Shown here piece after piece: positions 5,399 through 12,758 of a DNA stretch of 13,036 nucleotides. The DNA comes from an uncultured Selenomonadales bacterium. Lineage in GTDB: Bacteria; Bacillota_C; Negativicutes; Selenomonadales; Selenomonadaceae. The notes below the pieces were generated by a model, which searched no databases, was not told where the DNA came from, and worked only from the letters and a program-made list of their open reading frames with translations. Both the position numbers and the translations under genes were made by a program. The stretch covers positions 1 through 13,036 of the forward strand of contig CAMJNB010000005.1 in assembly GCA_946407175.1 (NCBI GenBank), written 5' to 3'. Numbering within the stretch: the stretch's first letter is position 1; each line of letters opens with the position of its first letter.

Positions 5399-7627
5399 TT
5401 GGACAAACAGCCAAATGAAAATTCGGAAATTTACTCGGATAAAAAAAGTAATCCGTTGCCGACAATAATTTTGGTTCCGGTTGTAATTGTGTTTCTTTGT
5501 TCATTGGCATATATGAACGTTTTCGACGTGTTCAAAGACCCTCCGAAAGTTGAAATTAAAGCGCAAAATAAATTTAAAAAAACTCTGCGCGTCGTGACGG
5601 ACATTGACTACGCGCCTTATTCATACGTCGATGAAAACGGCACTTATCAAGGTCTTGATGTAGAAATGATGAATGAAATTGCCAATCGACTGCGTATGAA
5701 TTTGGATTTAAAGTTGAAAGATTGGGTTATCGCCAATAAAATATTTGAAGACGGCGAAGCTGATATCATTATGAATATGGAGTCGGACGTAATGGTCAAC
5801 AACTCCAAATTTATCGCGTCACTTCCTACCACCGAAAAGCAGTACGTAGTTTACGGCAAGAGCAGTATTTCTACCGTTGCCGAACTTTACGGCAGGCGCG
5901 TTGCATCACTTCACAGAATGTCCGGTCTCGGTCTTGATGACGAAATTACCTACATTCAGTCGTATCAAAGAATTTTTGAAGACTTGAAAAACGGCGAATA
6001 TGAATTTGCTATCTGTCCCATACAAGTCGGACAAACTTTTTTGGACAGAAACGGTCTTGACGACTTTTTTCCAAGCTACGCCGTTCAGCACGTCTACGGC
6101 ATTTTGGCAATGCACCCTCAAGACACAATGCTTAGGGTAAAAGTAAACGCCGCCTTGATTCAAATGCAACAGGAAGGGCGTTTGGCGGAGCTTGACAGAA
6201 AATGGATTACTCAACGCTATGAAAATATGACGCTTGCAGAAATGATTGAAAATCGTCCATGGCTTGTCGCCGCGAATGCATTTGCCCTCTGCGTTTTAAT
6301 AATTTTGATAACGTACATTTTACTTCAAAACCGCAATTCAAACATTCAGCGTTCATATACAAGACGTCTGCAGGAAAATTTGGAAACGATTAACAGTCAG
6401 CAGGAGGAGCTTAAAAAGCAACAGGTTGAACTTATTGCCGCGAAAAACCGCGCAGAGGAAGGCAGTAAAGCCAAGTCGCAGTTTTTGTCCAATATGAGCC
6501 ATGATATTCGTACGCCGATGAATGCGATTGTAGGTTACGTGAATTTGGCGCAACGCGAAAATACCACGCTTGATGAAGTGCATGACTTTTTGAATAAAAT
6601 TGAAAGTTCAAGTCAACACCTGCTTGCACTGATTAATGACGTGTTGGAGATGAGCCGCATTGAAAGCGGTAAAATGGAGCTTGAACCGATTGACACGAAT
6701 TTAAAAACTACGCTTGATGAAGTTCGTGACATGTTCGCCACGCAAATGCAGGGCAAAGATATTACTTTTACTGTCGACACTTCCGGCGTAAAAAATCCCT
6801 ACGTGCTGTGCGATAAAAATCGGTTGAATCGCGTGCTTTTAAATCTTTTGAGTAACGCCTACAAGTTCACGCCGAAAGGCGGAAAAATTTCCGTGACGTT
6901 GACGCAGATTAACGAAGTGCCGAAAGATAAAGTCGATGAAAACAGCGTCGGTGAATATGAACTGCGCGTGAAGGACAGCGGAATTGGTATGACGCCGGAA
7001 TTTGCCGCGAAAGTTTTTGAGGCGTTTGAACGTGAAAAAAATACTACCGTCAGCGGCATACAAGGTACCGGCTTGGGCATGGCGATTACAAAGAGCATTG
7101 TCGACATGATGGGCGGTGACATTAAAGTTATAACTGCGCCTAAACAAGGTACCGAGTTCGTCATTAACGTAAGCTTTAAACTTACCGCGACGCATATTGA
7201 AGAAACTGACGAATCGACTTCAGAAGGTCAAGAGTTGAACTTTGAAGGTATGCGCCTTCTGTTGGTTGATGACATTGAAGTTAATCGCGAAATTGCCGTA
7301 ATGATTTTGGAAATGGCGGGCTTTGTAGTCGACACTGCGGAAAACGGCAAAGAGGCTGTAGAAAAAGTTGCGGCGTCAAAGGCGGGCGATTATGCGGCGG
7401 TGTTAATGGATATTCAAATGCCGGTGATGAACGGCTACGAGGCGGCGCGGGCTATTCGTGAACTTGATGACAAAGATATTGCAAAAGTGCCTATTATCGC
7501 GATGACTGCAAACGCTTTCAGTGAGGACGTGCAGGCGGCGAGAGATGCGGGAATGAATGATCATATTGCCAAACCACTTGATGTGCCTAAGATGATGGAG
7601 ACTTTGAAGAAAATAATTTCGGTTTAG
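5399..7627 (+). CDS. Hybrid histidine kinase with extracytoplasmic SBP_bac_3 sensor and C-terminal receiver
   Basis: The 742 residues divide into: a cytoplasmic tail; an uncleaved membrane anchor (about 21-41); a type 3 solute-binding domain (about 62-275, starting L-R-V-V-T-D-I-D-Y-A-P-Y); a second membrane segment (about 288-309); a charged coiled coil (315-358); HisKA with phospho-acceptor His368 (M-S-H-D-I-R-T-P-M-N); and HATPase_c with N box N482/N486, D-S-G-I-G-M at 526-531 and G-T-G-L-G-M at 556-561. The receiver (about 618-740) has Asp624-Asp625, phospho-acceptor Asp671 and Lys725. SBP_bac_3 domains usually bind amino acids or other small solutes. The family Arg that grips the alpha-carboxylate is not evident in S-L-P-T-T-E-K-Q-Y, so the ligand may differ. 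No output domain or HPt is fused. The start is TTG. It is probably co-transcribed with the kinase 65 bp downstream. Confidence 0.95.
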   Translation: MDKQPNENSEIYSDKKSNPLPTIILVPVVIVFLCSLAYMNVFDVFKDPPKVEIKAQNKFKKTLRVVTDIDYAPYSYVDENGTYQGLDVEMMNEIANRLRMNLDLKLKDWVIANKIFEDGEADIIMNMESDVMVNNSKFIASLPTTEKQYVVYGKSSISTVAELYGRRVASLHRMSGLGLDDEITYIQSYQRIFEDLKNGEYEFAICPIQVGQTFLDRNGLDDFFPSYAVQHVYGILAMHPQDTMLRVKVNAALIQMQQEGRLAELDRKWITQRYENMTLAEMIENRPWLVAANAFALCVLIILITYILLQNRNSNIQRSYTRRLQENLETINSQQEELKKQQVELIAAKNRAEEGSKAKSQFLSNMSHDIRTPMNAIVGYVNLAQRENTTLDEVHDFLNKIESSSQHLLALINDVLEMSRIESGKMELEPIDTNLKTTLDEVRDMFATQMQGKDITFTVDTSGVKNPYVLCDKNRLNRVLLNLLSNAYKFTPKGGKISVTLTQINEVPKDKVDENSVGEYELRVKDSGIGMTPEFAAKVFEAFEREKNTTVSGIQGTGLGMAITKSIVDMMGGDIKVITAPKQGTEFVINVSFKLTATHIEETDESTSEGQELNFEGMRLLLVDDIEVNREIAVMILEMAGFVVDTAENGKEAVEKVAASKAGDYAAVLMDIQMPVMNGYEAARAIRELDDKDIAKVPIIAMTANAFSEDVQAARDAGMNDHIAKPLDVPKMMETLKKIISV

Positions 7628-7672
7628 TTATTAGCTATTAGCTAAAAAATATCTGCTAAAAGCTAATCGCTA
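7624..7672. repeat. Heptanucleotide tandem array, unit NNNGCTA, seven copies with terminal cap
   Basis: Seven units are in exact register: TTAGTTA, TTAGCTA, TTAGCTA, AAAAATA, TCTGCTA, AAAGCTA and ATCGCTA. They are followed by ACAAAGA and the ribosome site AAGGTG. The first unit contains the TAG stop of the upstream kinase. The end, GCTAACAAAGAG (7669-7680), is identical to the end of the array before the deacetylase. Confidence 0.9.
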
Positions 7673-7680
7673 ACAAAGAG

Positions 7681-7686
7681 AAGGTG
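7681..7686 (+). promoter_or_regulatory. Ribosome binding site that fixes the TTG start of the second kinase
   Basis: AAGGTG lies six bases before TTG 7693-7695, the same spacing as in the first kinase. Both products then begin M-D-K. Confidence 0.7.
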
Positions 7687-7692
7687 TAAGTT

Positions 7693-9744
7693 TTGGATAA
7701 AATAAATTTCGTTGAAGATGTGCCGGAAAATGAAATGCCAGCCTTTAACATTGAAAAATTGACGCAGAGAATGCCGGGCGGATTTTTTATTTATCGTGCT
7801 ACCGGTGACGAAAAACTTTTGTATGCAAACGACGTACTGATTGACATTTTCGGCTGTAAAAATTTGGACGAGTTCAAAGAGCTTACCGGCTTTTCATTTC
7901 GCGGCATGGTTCACCCCGACGATTTGGACGCGGTGGAAAAATCTATCGCCGAACAAATTGCTACGGACGAACGCAACATTGATTACGTCGAATACCGAAT
8001 CATTCGCAAGGACGGCTCAATAAGGTGGCTTGACGATTACGGACGCTATGTTCAAAGTCAAAAGTACGGCGAAATTTTTTACGTCTTTGTACGTGACATT
8101 ACCGAGCAACACGACGCACGCGAAGAAAATATCCGTCGCGCAAAAGTTATTGAGGGGTTAAGTCGCGGCTTTGATTCAATTTACCTTTTAAATCTCGACA
8201 AGGGGACAATGCGCCCCTACAAAATGAAGACGGATTATTTCAAAGAGATTGTTCACGATTTAAATTTGGAAGGCGACGCCGTAAAGTGGGCGGAAGTTTT
8301 AACCGAGTATGCCAAGCGCTACGTTGTCGAGCGGGATAAAAAATTTTTTCTCAAAGAAATTTCCGCCGAACATATTGAAAAGCGTATACAAACCGATGAT
8401 TCGTACACCTTTCATTACAGAGTTACGACAGGCGAAGGCACCGTCACGCACATGGAAGTTTCAATCGTCAAGGTTAAAGAAGAGACTTTACAGCGCCACG
8501 TGATAATGAGTTATCGCGATATCACGGAGCATATTGTAGGCGTACGCAAAGAGCTGACTGAAAAACTTAACATTGAAATGGAGCTTGAACGCGAAAGGCA
8601 CGCCAATGAAGTCAAGGCATCTTTCCTCTCTTCAATGTCGCACGATATACGCACGCCGATGAATGCGATTATGGGGTTTACCGCGCTTGCACAACTTCAC
8701 GTTTCCGAGCCGGAAGTTTTACAAGATTACCTTGACAAACTCGACGAGGCCAGTCACCACTTGCTTGACTTGATTGATGATCTGCTTGAGATGAGTAAGA
8801 TTGACTATGGACGCACGGACATCAAATCTGAAGTCTGCGATTTACAGCGGCAGTTGCGCATTGTTTCCGATATGTTCAAAATTCAGGCAGAGGAAAAAGG
8901 TATTCACTTTGAAGAGGAAATAAATTTGCCGGAGCAGGAAGTTTACCTCGACCCGTTGCGTTTTCGCCGCGTGATGAGTAACCTTGTCAGCAACGCAATA
9001 AAATTCACGCCGAATGACGGCACCGTTAAACTTACGGCTAAGCAAGTTCGCGTGTCGGATTCAGGCTATGCGCGCTACGAATTTTCAGTGATAGACAACG
9101 GCGCGGGTATGTCCGAAGAATTTATGCAGAGAATGTTTGACGCCTTTGAACGTGAAAGCACTTCGACGCAGACCGGATATCTCGGCACCGGTTTGGGACT
9201 TACCATTACAAAAAAACTTTTGAACATTATGGGCGGTTCAATCAACGTTAAAAGCAAAAAAAATGAAGGCTCAACTTTCACCGTGAATTTGCCGCTTAAA
9301 CTCGTGCAAGAGACGACAAAAGAGTTGCCGGAAATAATTCGTGAGTTCAAGGCTCGCGGCAAGTATAGAATTTTGCTTGTTGAGGACATTGACGTTAATC
9401 GTATGCTTGCCGAAACGATTTTGTCAGAGAGCGGCTTTTTGGTAGAGTCAGTGCCGGACGGTTGCGACGCGGTAGAGGCTATAAAAAATCGTCCCGCCGG
9501 TTACTACGACCTTGTGTTAATGGATATTCAAATGCCGGTTATGAACGGTTACGAGGCGACGCGCTCCATTCGTGCTTTAGGGCGTAAGGATACAGACGAA
9601 TTGCCGATTATCGCGTTAAGCGCCAATGCACGCGACCAAGATAAAAAGATGAGTATGGAAAGCGGTATGGATTCGCACGTTGCAAAGCCGTTCGACATTG
9701 CGCACCTTATTTCTACCGTCAACGATCACATCACGAAAAAGTAA
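7693..9744 (+). CDS. Soluble hybrid histidine kinase with PAS sensor and C-terminal receiver
   Basis: The 683-residue product has no membrane segment, so it should act in the cytoplasm. A PAS domain spans about 25-138 (F-F-I-Y-R-A..., ending V-F-V-R-D-I-T-E-Q). A second PAS-like region spans about 150-280 and ends S-Y-R-D-I-T-E-H. A coiled coil leads to HisKA with His317 (M-S-H-D-I-R-T-P-M-N). HATPase_c has N430/N434, D-N-G-A-G-M at 468-473 and G-T-G-L-G-L at 498-503. The receiver (about 557-680) has Glu564-Asp565, phospho-acceptor Asp611 and Lys665. The kinase and receiver halves closely resemble those of the preceding gene, so the two look like paralogues that differ in sensors. No HPt, DNA-binding or enzymatic output domain is present; a separate phosphotransfer partner would be needed unless the receiver acts as a sink or partner switch. 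The start is TTG. The gene ends 21 bp before the convergent cbiA stop. Confidence 0.94.
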   Translation: MDKINFVEDVPENEMPAFNIEKLTQRMPGGFFIYRATGDEKLLYANDVLIDIFGCKNLDEFKELTGFSFRGMVHPDDLDAVEKSIAEQIATDERNIDYVEYRIIRKDGSIRWLDDYGRYVQSQKYGEIFYVFVRDITEQHDAREENIRRAKVIEGLSRGFDSIYLLNLDKGTMRPYKMKTDYFKEIVHDLNLEGDAVKWAEVLTEYAKRYVVERDKKFFLKEISAEHIEKRIQTDDSYTFHYRVTTGEGTVTHMEVSIVKVKEETLQRHVIMSYRDITEHIVGVRKELTEKLNIEMELERERHANEVKASFLSSMSHDIRTPMNAIMGFTALAQLHVSEPEVLQDYLDKLDEASHHLLDLIDDLLEMSKIDYGRTDIKSEVCDLQRQLRIVSDMFKIQAEEKGIHFEEEINLPEQEVYLDPLRFRRVMSNLVSNAIKFTPNDGTVKLTAKQVRVSDSGYARYEFSVIDNGAGMSEEFMQRMFDAFERESTSTQTGYLGTGLGLTITKKLLNIMGGSINVKSKKNEGSTFTVNLPLKLVQETTKELPEIIREFKARGKYRILLVEDIDVNRMLAETILSESGFLVESVPDGCDAVEAIKNRPAGYYDLVLMDIQMPVMNGYEATRSIRALGRKDTDELPIIALSANARDQDKKMSMESGMDSHVAKPFDIAHLISTVNDHITKK

Positions 9745-9750
9745 CTTTTA

Positions 9751-9792
9751 GCCGGTAATTAAAAGCTAACTGCTAAAACAACTGCAAGCTGA
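9751..9792. repeat. Degenerate heptanucleotide array at the convergent kinase/cbiA junction
   Basis: Units in 7-bp register are GCCGGTA, ATTAAAA, GCTAACT, GCTAAAA, CAACTGC and AAGCTGA. The array is more decayed than the others. It provides the cbiA stop codon (9766-9768) and its last residues (around S-A-C-S-C-F-S-S). The AT-rich CTTTTA-N9-TAAAAG inverted repeat at 9745-9765 is too weak to call a terminator. Confidence 0.55.
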
Positions 9793-11118
9793 AACAAAAC
9801 TTTTTGCGGCATCGGGACAACCTGCAAAGTGTATGTGCAGGTACGACGCCGCTATATTTTTGTCCGCGTAACCTGCAAAATATTTCGCGTCGGTTCTAAG
9901 CTTTTCGCAGTGAAAAATTTTTCCTGCCGCGTCCGCAACTTCTTTTGAAAAGTGAAATTCATGCGCGTGAAGTTTATCGCCGCTCTTACCTATCACGCAG
10001 TCCCTGTCCAACGTAGCCGCAACGTAGCCGACGGTTTGTAACTTGTCAGTCATTACGGCTTGATTCGGAATTACGCCGCACATTTCGTAAACCGTGCCGT
10101 CGAAGTCAGTCAAAAAATTCATAAGGTACATGTAGCCGCCGCACTCTGCGAAAATCGGAATACCTTCTTCCGCCGCACGTTTAATTTCGTTGCGGATTTT
10201 TTTATTGTCTTCTAACTGCGTCGCGTACATTTCGGGGTAGCCGCCGCCGAAAATTAAGCCGTCCACTTTCTGAAGGTGTTCATCGTGCAACGGGCTGAAA
10301 AAAATTAATTCCGCGCCGAACTTTTCCAATTCGCGCAGACTTTCTTCATAGTAAAAGCTGAACGCCTCGTCACGAGCTACACCGATTTTAGCTTTCGGCT
10401 TACAGCTTACAGCTTGCAGTTTCGTCTTAAAAGCTAACGGCTGACAGCTAAAAGCTAACAAAGCGTCAAGGTCAATCTGCGCGGAAATTTTTTCACCGAT
10501 TTTATCTACAACGTCCGCAAAATTATTTTCCGCCGCCTGTACAAGTCCCAAATGTCGCGAAGGCAAAATAATTTCTTCGTCACGTCTGACAGCGCCGAAA
10601 CATTTTATTCCGATATCATTCAGCGCGTCGACAATCATTTTTTCGTGAGACGCCGAACCGATTCGATTTAAAATCACGCCGGCTAAATTTACGTCCTTGT
10701 CATATTCACGAAAACCCAACGCCGTCGCCGCTACCGACGCACCCGCACTTTTCGCGTCAAGCACCAATATCACCGGCGCATTTAAAATCTTTGCAACTTC
10801 CGCCGTAGAACTTATTCCGCCGCGTCCGCCGTCATACAAGCCCATTACGCCTTCAATTATTGCAATGTCCGCGTCGCCGTACGTCGACAAAAATATTTCG
10901 CCGAGTTTATCTTTGCCGACAAGCCAGCTGTCCAAATTTTGCGCAGGTCGCCCCGCCGCCACTTCGTGAAATCCCGTGTCTATATAATCCGGTCCGACTT
11001 TGTACGCCTGCACCTTCAAGCCGCGTTGCCTTAGCGCCGCAATTATCCCGCACGTTATTGTAGTTTTACCTGCGCCGCTGTGTGTCGCCGCTATTACCAT
11101 TCGCCTTAATTCTTTCAT
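9766..11118 (-). CDS. cbiA: Cobyrinate a,c-diamide synthase (glutamine-hydrolysing)
   Basis: CbiA converts cobyrinate to its a,c-diamide using two ATP and two glutamines in corrin-ring synthesis. Numbered from ATG 11118, the product has 450 residues. A P-loop, T-H-S-G-A-G-K-T-T, lies at 12-20. K-V-G-P-D-Y-I-D-T near 40-48 and E-G-V-M-G-L-Y-D-G near 89-97 mark the synthetase domain. The class I amidotransferase domain starts at I-G-V-A-R-D-E-A-F (about 245) and has nucleophile Cys326 in F-A-E-C-G-G-Y and catalytic His386 in H-E-F-H-F. ATG 11116-11118 overlaps the methyltransferase stop (ATGA), indicating coupled translation; an extension to TTG 11130 lacks support. The interdomain linker, residues 219-240, is encoded by heptamer repeats read in frame, and the C-terminal tail also runs into repeats. 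No other cobalamin genes are nearby. Confidence 0.95.
   Translation of the reverse strand: MKELRRMVIAATHSGAGKTTITCGIIAALRQRGLKVQAYKVGPDYIDTGFHEVAAGRPAQNLDSWLVGKDKLGEIFLSTYGDADIAIIEGVMGLYDGGRGGISSTAEVAKILNAPVILVLDAKSAGASVAATALGFREYDKDVNLAGVILNRIGSASHEKMIVDALNDIGIKCFGAVRRDEEIILPSRHLGLVQAAENNFADVVDKIGEKISAQIDLDALLAFSCQPLAFKTKLQAVSCKPKAKIGVARDEAFSFYYEESLRELEKFGAELIFFSPLHDEHLQKVDGLIFGGGYPEMYATQLEDNKKIRNEIKRAAEEGIPIFAECGGYMYLMNFLTDFDGTVYEMCGVIPNQAVMTDKLQTVGYVAATLDRDCVIGKSGDKLHAHEFHFSKEVADAAGKIFHCEKLRTDAKYFAGYADKNIAASYLHIHFAGCPDAAKSFVSACSCFSS
10401..10463. repeat. Heptanucleotide array in frame inside cbiA
   Basis: Eight 7-bp units plus the cap heptamer AACAAAG give exactly 63 nt, a multiple of three. 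The units are TACAGCT, TACAGCT, TGCAGTT, TCGTCTT, AAAAGCT, AACGGCT, GACAGCT and AAAAGCT. The array is antisense to cbiA and encodes the linker between the ATPase and amidotransferase domains (F-S-C-Q-P-L-A-F-K-T-K-L-Q-A-V-S-C-K). It shares 17 identical bases with the array between murG and the solute-binding protein gene, and GCTAACAAAG with two other arrays. TTTAGCT and TTCGGCT at 10387-10400 continue the register. Confidence 0.88.
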
Positions 11119-12635
11119 TCGTCCATCCAAATTTTGACAATGTCGCGCGGTATCTTTTTAAACTCAATCCCGTACTGCCGCCTAAACTCTTCGTCTACCG
11201 CGCAACTCTCCGCAAATATCACGTATGAATCTGCGCGGGTTCGCATTGTTGCCAAAAAATCGCTGTCCAACGCGCCTTCATAAAAATAATACGCAACGCC
11301 TTTGCATACGCCCATAAACGCCGCGCAGTCCTCAACATTCGGCTTAACATACGGCGTCGCAGTTTCCATTGCCCATACGTAGCCGCGAATTTGTTCAATG
11401 TCAACGGCAGGATTTATGTCGCCTTCCACAAATAGCGGCTCGCCGACTTCATAATAATCAAAACTGCCGCCGACACGCCGCACCCTTTCAGCCGTGATAC
11501 TTTCGGCGTATGGTTCCATTTCTACCAAAATAAATTTTCTTTCGCCGCCGTCCGCCGCATTTAAATTCAAAACCGCATGAGCTGTCGTGCCGCTACCTGC
11601 AAATGAATCAAGCACGATTGAATTTTTATCCGAATACAATTCAAGGCAACGTTTAATCAAGTCTACCGGCTTGGGATATGTGAAGACAGCTTGACCGTCA
11701 AAAATTTCTTTCAATGCCTTTGTGGCGTCCTGCGAATGTCCGACTTCTGTATACTTCCAAATTGTCATCGGCGTAACACTTTGCTTTACCTCTGATAAAA
11801 ATCTTTTAATGCGCGGCACATTGGCGCCGTCTTCGCCAAACCAAATTCTATTTTCTTCAACGTATTTTTGAAAAGTTTCTTTGTCTAAACGCCAGCAGTA
11901 TCCTTTTGGAGGGAAAATTTTTCTGCCACTCGGCGTTGTGATTTCATAAACTTTACTTTCAACAATCGGACCTACTGATAAATCTGAAGATGTCCATAAA
12001 CCGCGCGGGTCATTGTCAGGATTTTTATATCTTTTATCAGCTTCATTACTGCGCGGCAAGCCGTGACAAACCAGTTGCGAAATATTTTTTGCATAACAGA
12101 TTAAATAATCGTGACTCGTCGAAAAATGTTTTTTCAAATTTACAGGTGCGTAAGCACGTTCCCAAATTACTTGCGCCAAAAAATTTTGCCTGCCGAAAAT
12201 CTCTTCGCAGATATCGCGCAGGTAATTTTGTTCATTGTCATCAATGCTGATAAAAATTGCGCCGTCGTCCGACAGAAGTTGTTTTAAAAGTTTTAAGCGC
12301 GGGTACATCATACAAAGCCATTTGTCGTGGCGCGAATAATCTTCGCCCTCACGTCCGACAACTTGACCAATCCATTTTTTAATCTGCGGGGAATTGACAT
12401 TGTCGTTGTAAACCCAGCCTTCATTGCCGGTGTTATAAGGCGGGTCAATATAAATGCATTTAACGCGACCTTCATAAAGCGGCAGTAAACTTTTCAGCGC
12501 CAAAAGGTTATCGCCGTGAATAATTTTATTGCCGGAGTTGCCGCCGAAATTATATTTAAAGTTTAAAGCGTGACATGGAACCTGCGCGGCGTAATTGACA
12601 ACTTTGTCTTTACCGAGCCAATTAAGTGTGGGCAA
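11115..12635 (-). CDS. Site-specific DNA adenine methyltransferase, beta class (type III Mod-like)
   Basis: Numbered from TTG 12635, the product has 506 residues. Catalytic motif IV, D-P-P-Y, is at 64-67 (Y-I-D-P-P-Y-N-T-G-N-E-G). The SAM-binding motif I, D-S-F-A-G-S-G-T-T, is near 343-351. Motif IV before motif I defines the beta class, typical of type III Mod subunits and some solitary N6-adenine methyltransferases. The target-recognition region should lie between them (about 150-330). The frame is open upstream to 12977, but family proteins begin close to (M)-P-T-L-N-W-L-G-K-D-K; an AAGGGAG ribosome site lies eight bases before this TTG, and the upstream part reads as noise that overlaps a divergent gene. 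The next gene is cbiA (ATGA overlap), not a Res-type nuclease/helicase, so in this window it is an orphan methyltransferase. The recognition sequence cannot be read from the sequence. Confidence 0.92.
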   Translation of the reverse strand: MPTLNWLGKDKVVNYAAQVPCHALNFKYNFGGNSGNKIIHGDNLLALKSLLPLYEGRVKCIYIDPPYNTGNEGWVYNDNVNSPQIKKWIGQVVGREGEDYSRHDKWLCMMYPRLKLLKQLLSDDGAIFISIDDNEQNYLRDICEEIFGRQNFLAQVIWERAYAPVNLKKHFSTSHDYLICYAKNISQLVCHGLPRSNEADKRYKNPDNDPRGLWTSSDLSVGPIVESKVYEITTPSGRKIFPPKGYCWRLDKETFQKYVEENRIWFGEDGANVPRIKRFLSEVKQSVTPMTIWKYTEVGHSQDATKALKEIFDGQAVFTYPKPVDLIKRCLELYSDKNSIVLDSFAGSGTTAHAVLNLNAADGGERKFILVEMEPYAESITAERVRRVGGSFDYYEVGEPLFVEGDINPAVDIEQIRGYVWAMETATPYVKPNVEDCAAFMGVCKGVAYYFYEGALDSDFLATMRTRADSYVIFAESCAVDEEFRRQYGIEFKKIPRDIVKIWMDE

Positions 12636-12758
12636 AAAAACTACTCCCTTCAAAAAAGTTTGGTTGTATAATATAATTAAAGACTGAAAATTTTCTGCAA
12701 ATATTGATAGCGTGTAAAAAATATTTGTGATAGAATTGCGATTTAGGAGGTGTCGAAG
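12636..12758. promoter_or_regulatory. Divergent promoter region between methyltransferase and XpaC-like gene
   Basis: This AT-rich 123-bp gap separates two divergent starts. Rightward, an extended -10 (TG-a-TAGAAT, 12728-12736) is seen with TTGATA 21 bp upstream, too far for a standard -35. Leftward, TTGCAG and TATATT are 19 bp apart on the minus strand (12670-12700), a weak match. The methyltransferase ribosome site AAGGGAG is at 12644-12650 and the XpaC-like site AGGAGG is at 12745-12750. No heptamer array is present here. Confidence 0.4.

Noticed and set aside
9745..9765. Intrinsic terminator between the convergent kinase and cbiA genes
   Set aside because: The inverted repeat CTTTTA/TAAAAG has six AT-rich pairs, a nine-base loop and no GC stem or clear T run.
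99..10463. CRISPR array
   Set aside because: The repeats are 7-bp tandem units without unique spacers, and no cas gene is present.
11119..11130. Earlier TTG start for cbiA
   Set aside because: It adds four residues without a ribosome site; the ATG overlapping the methyltransferase stop is more plausible.
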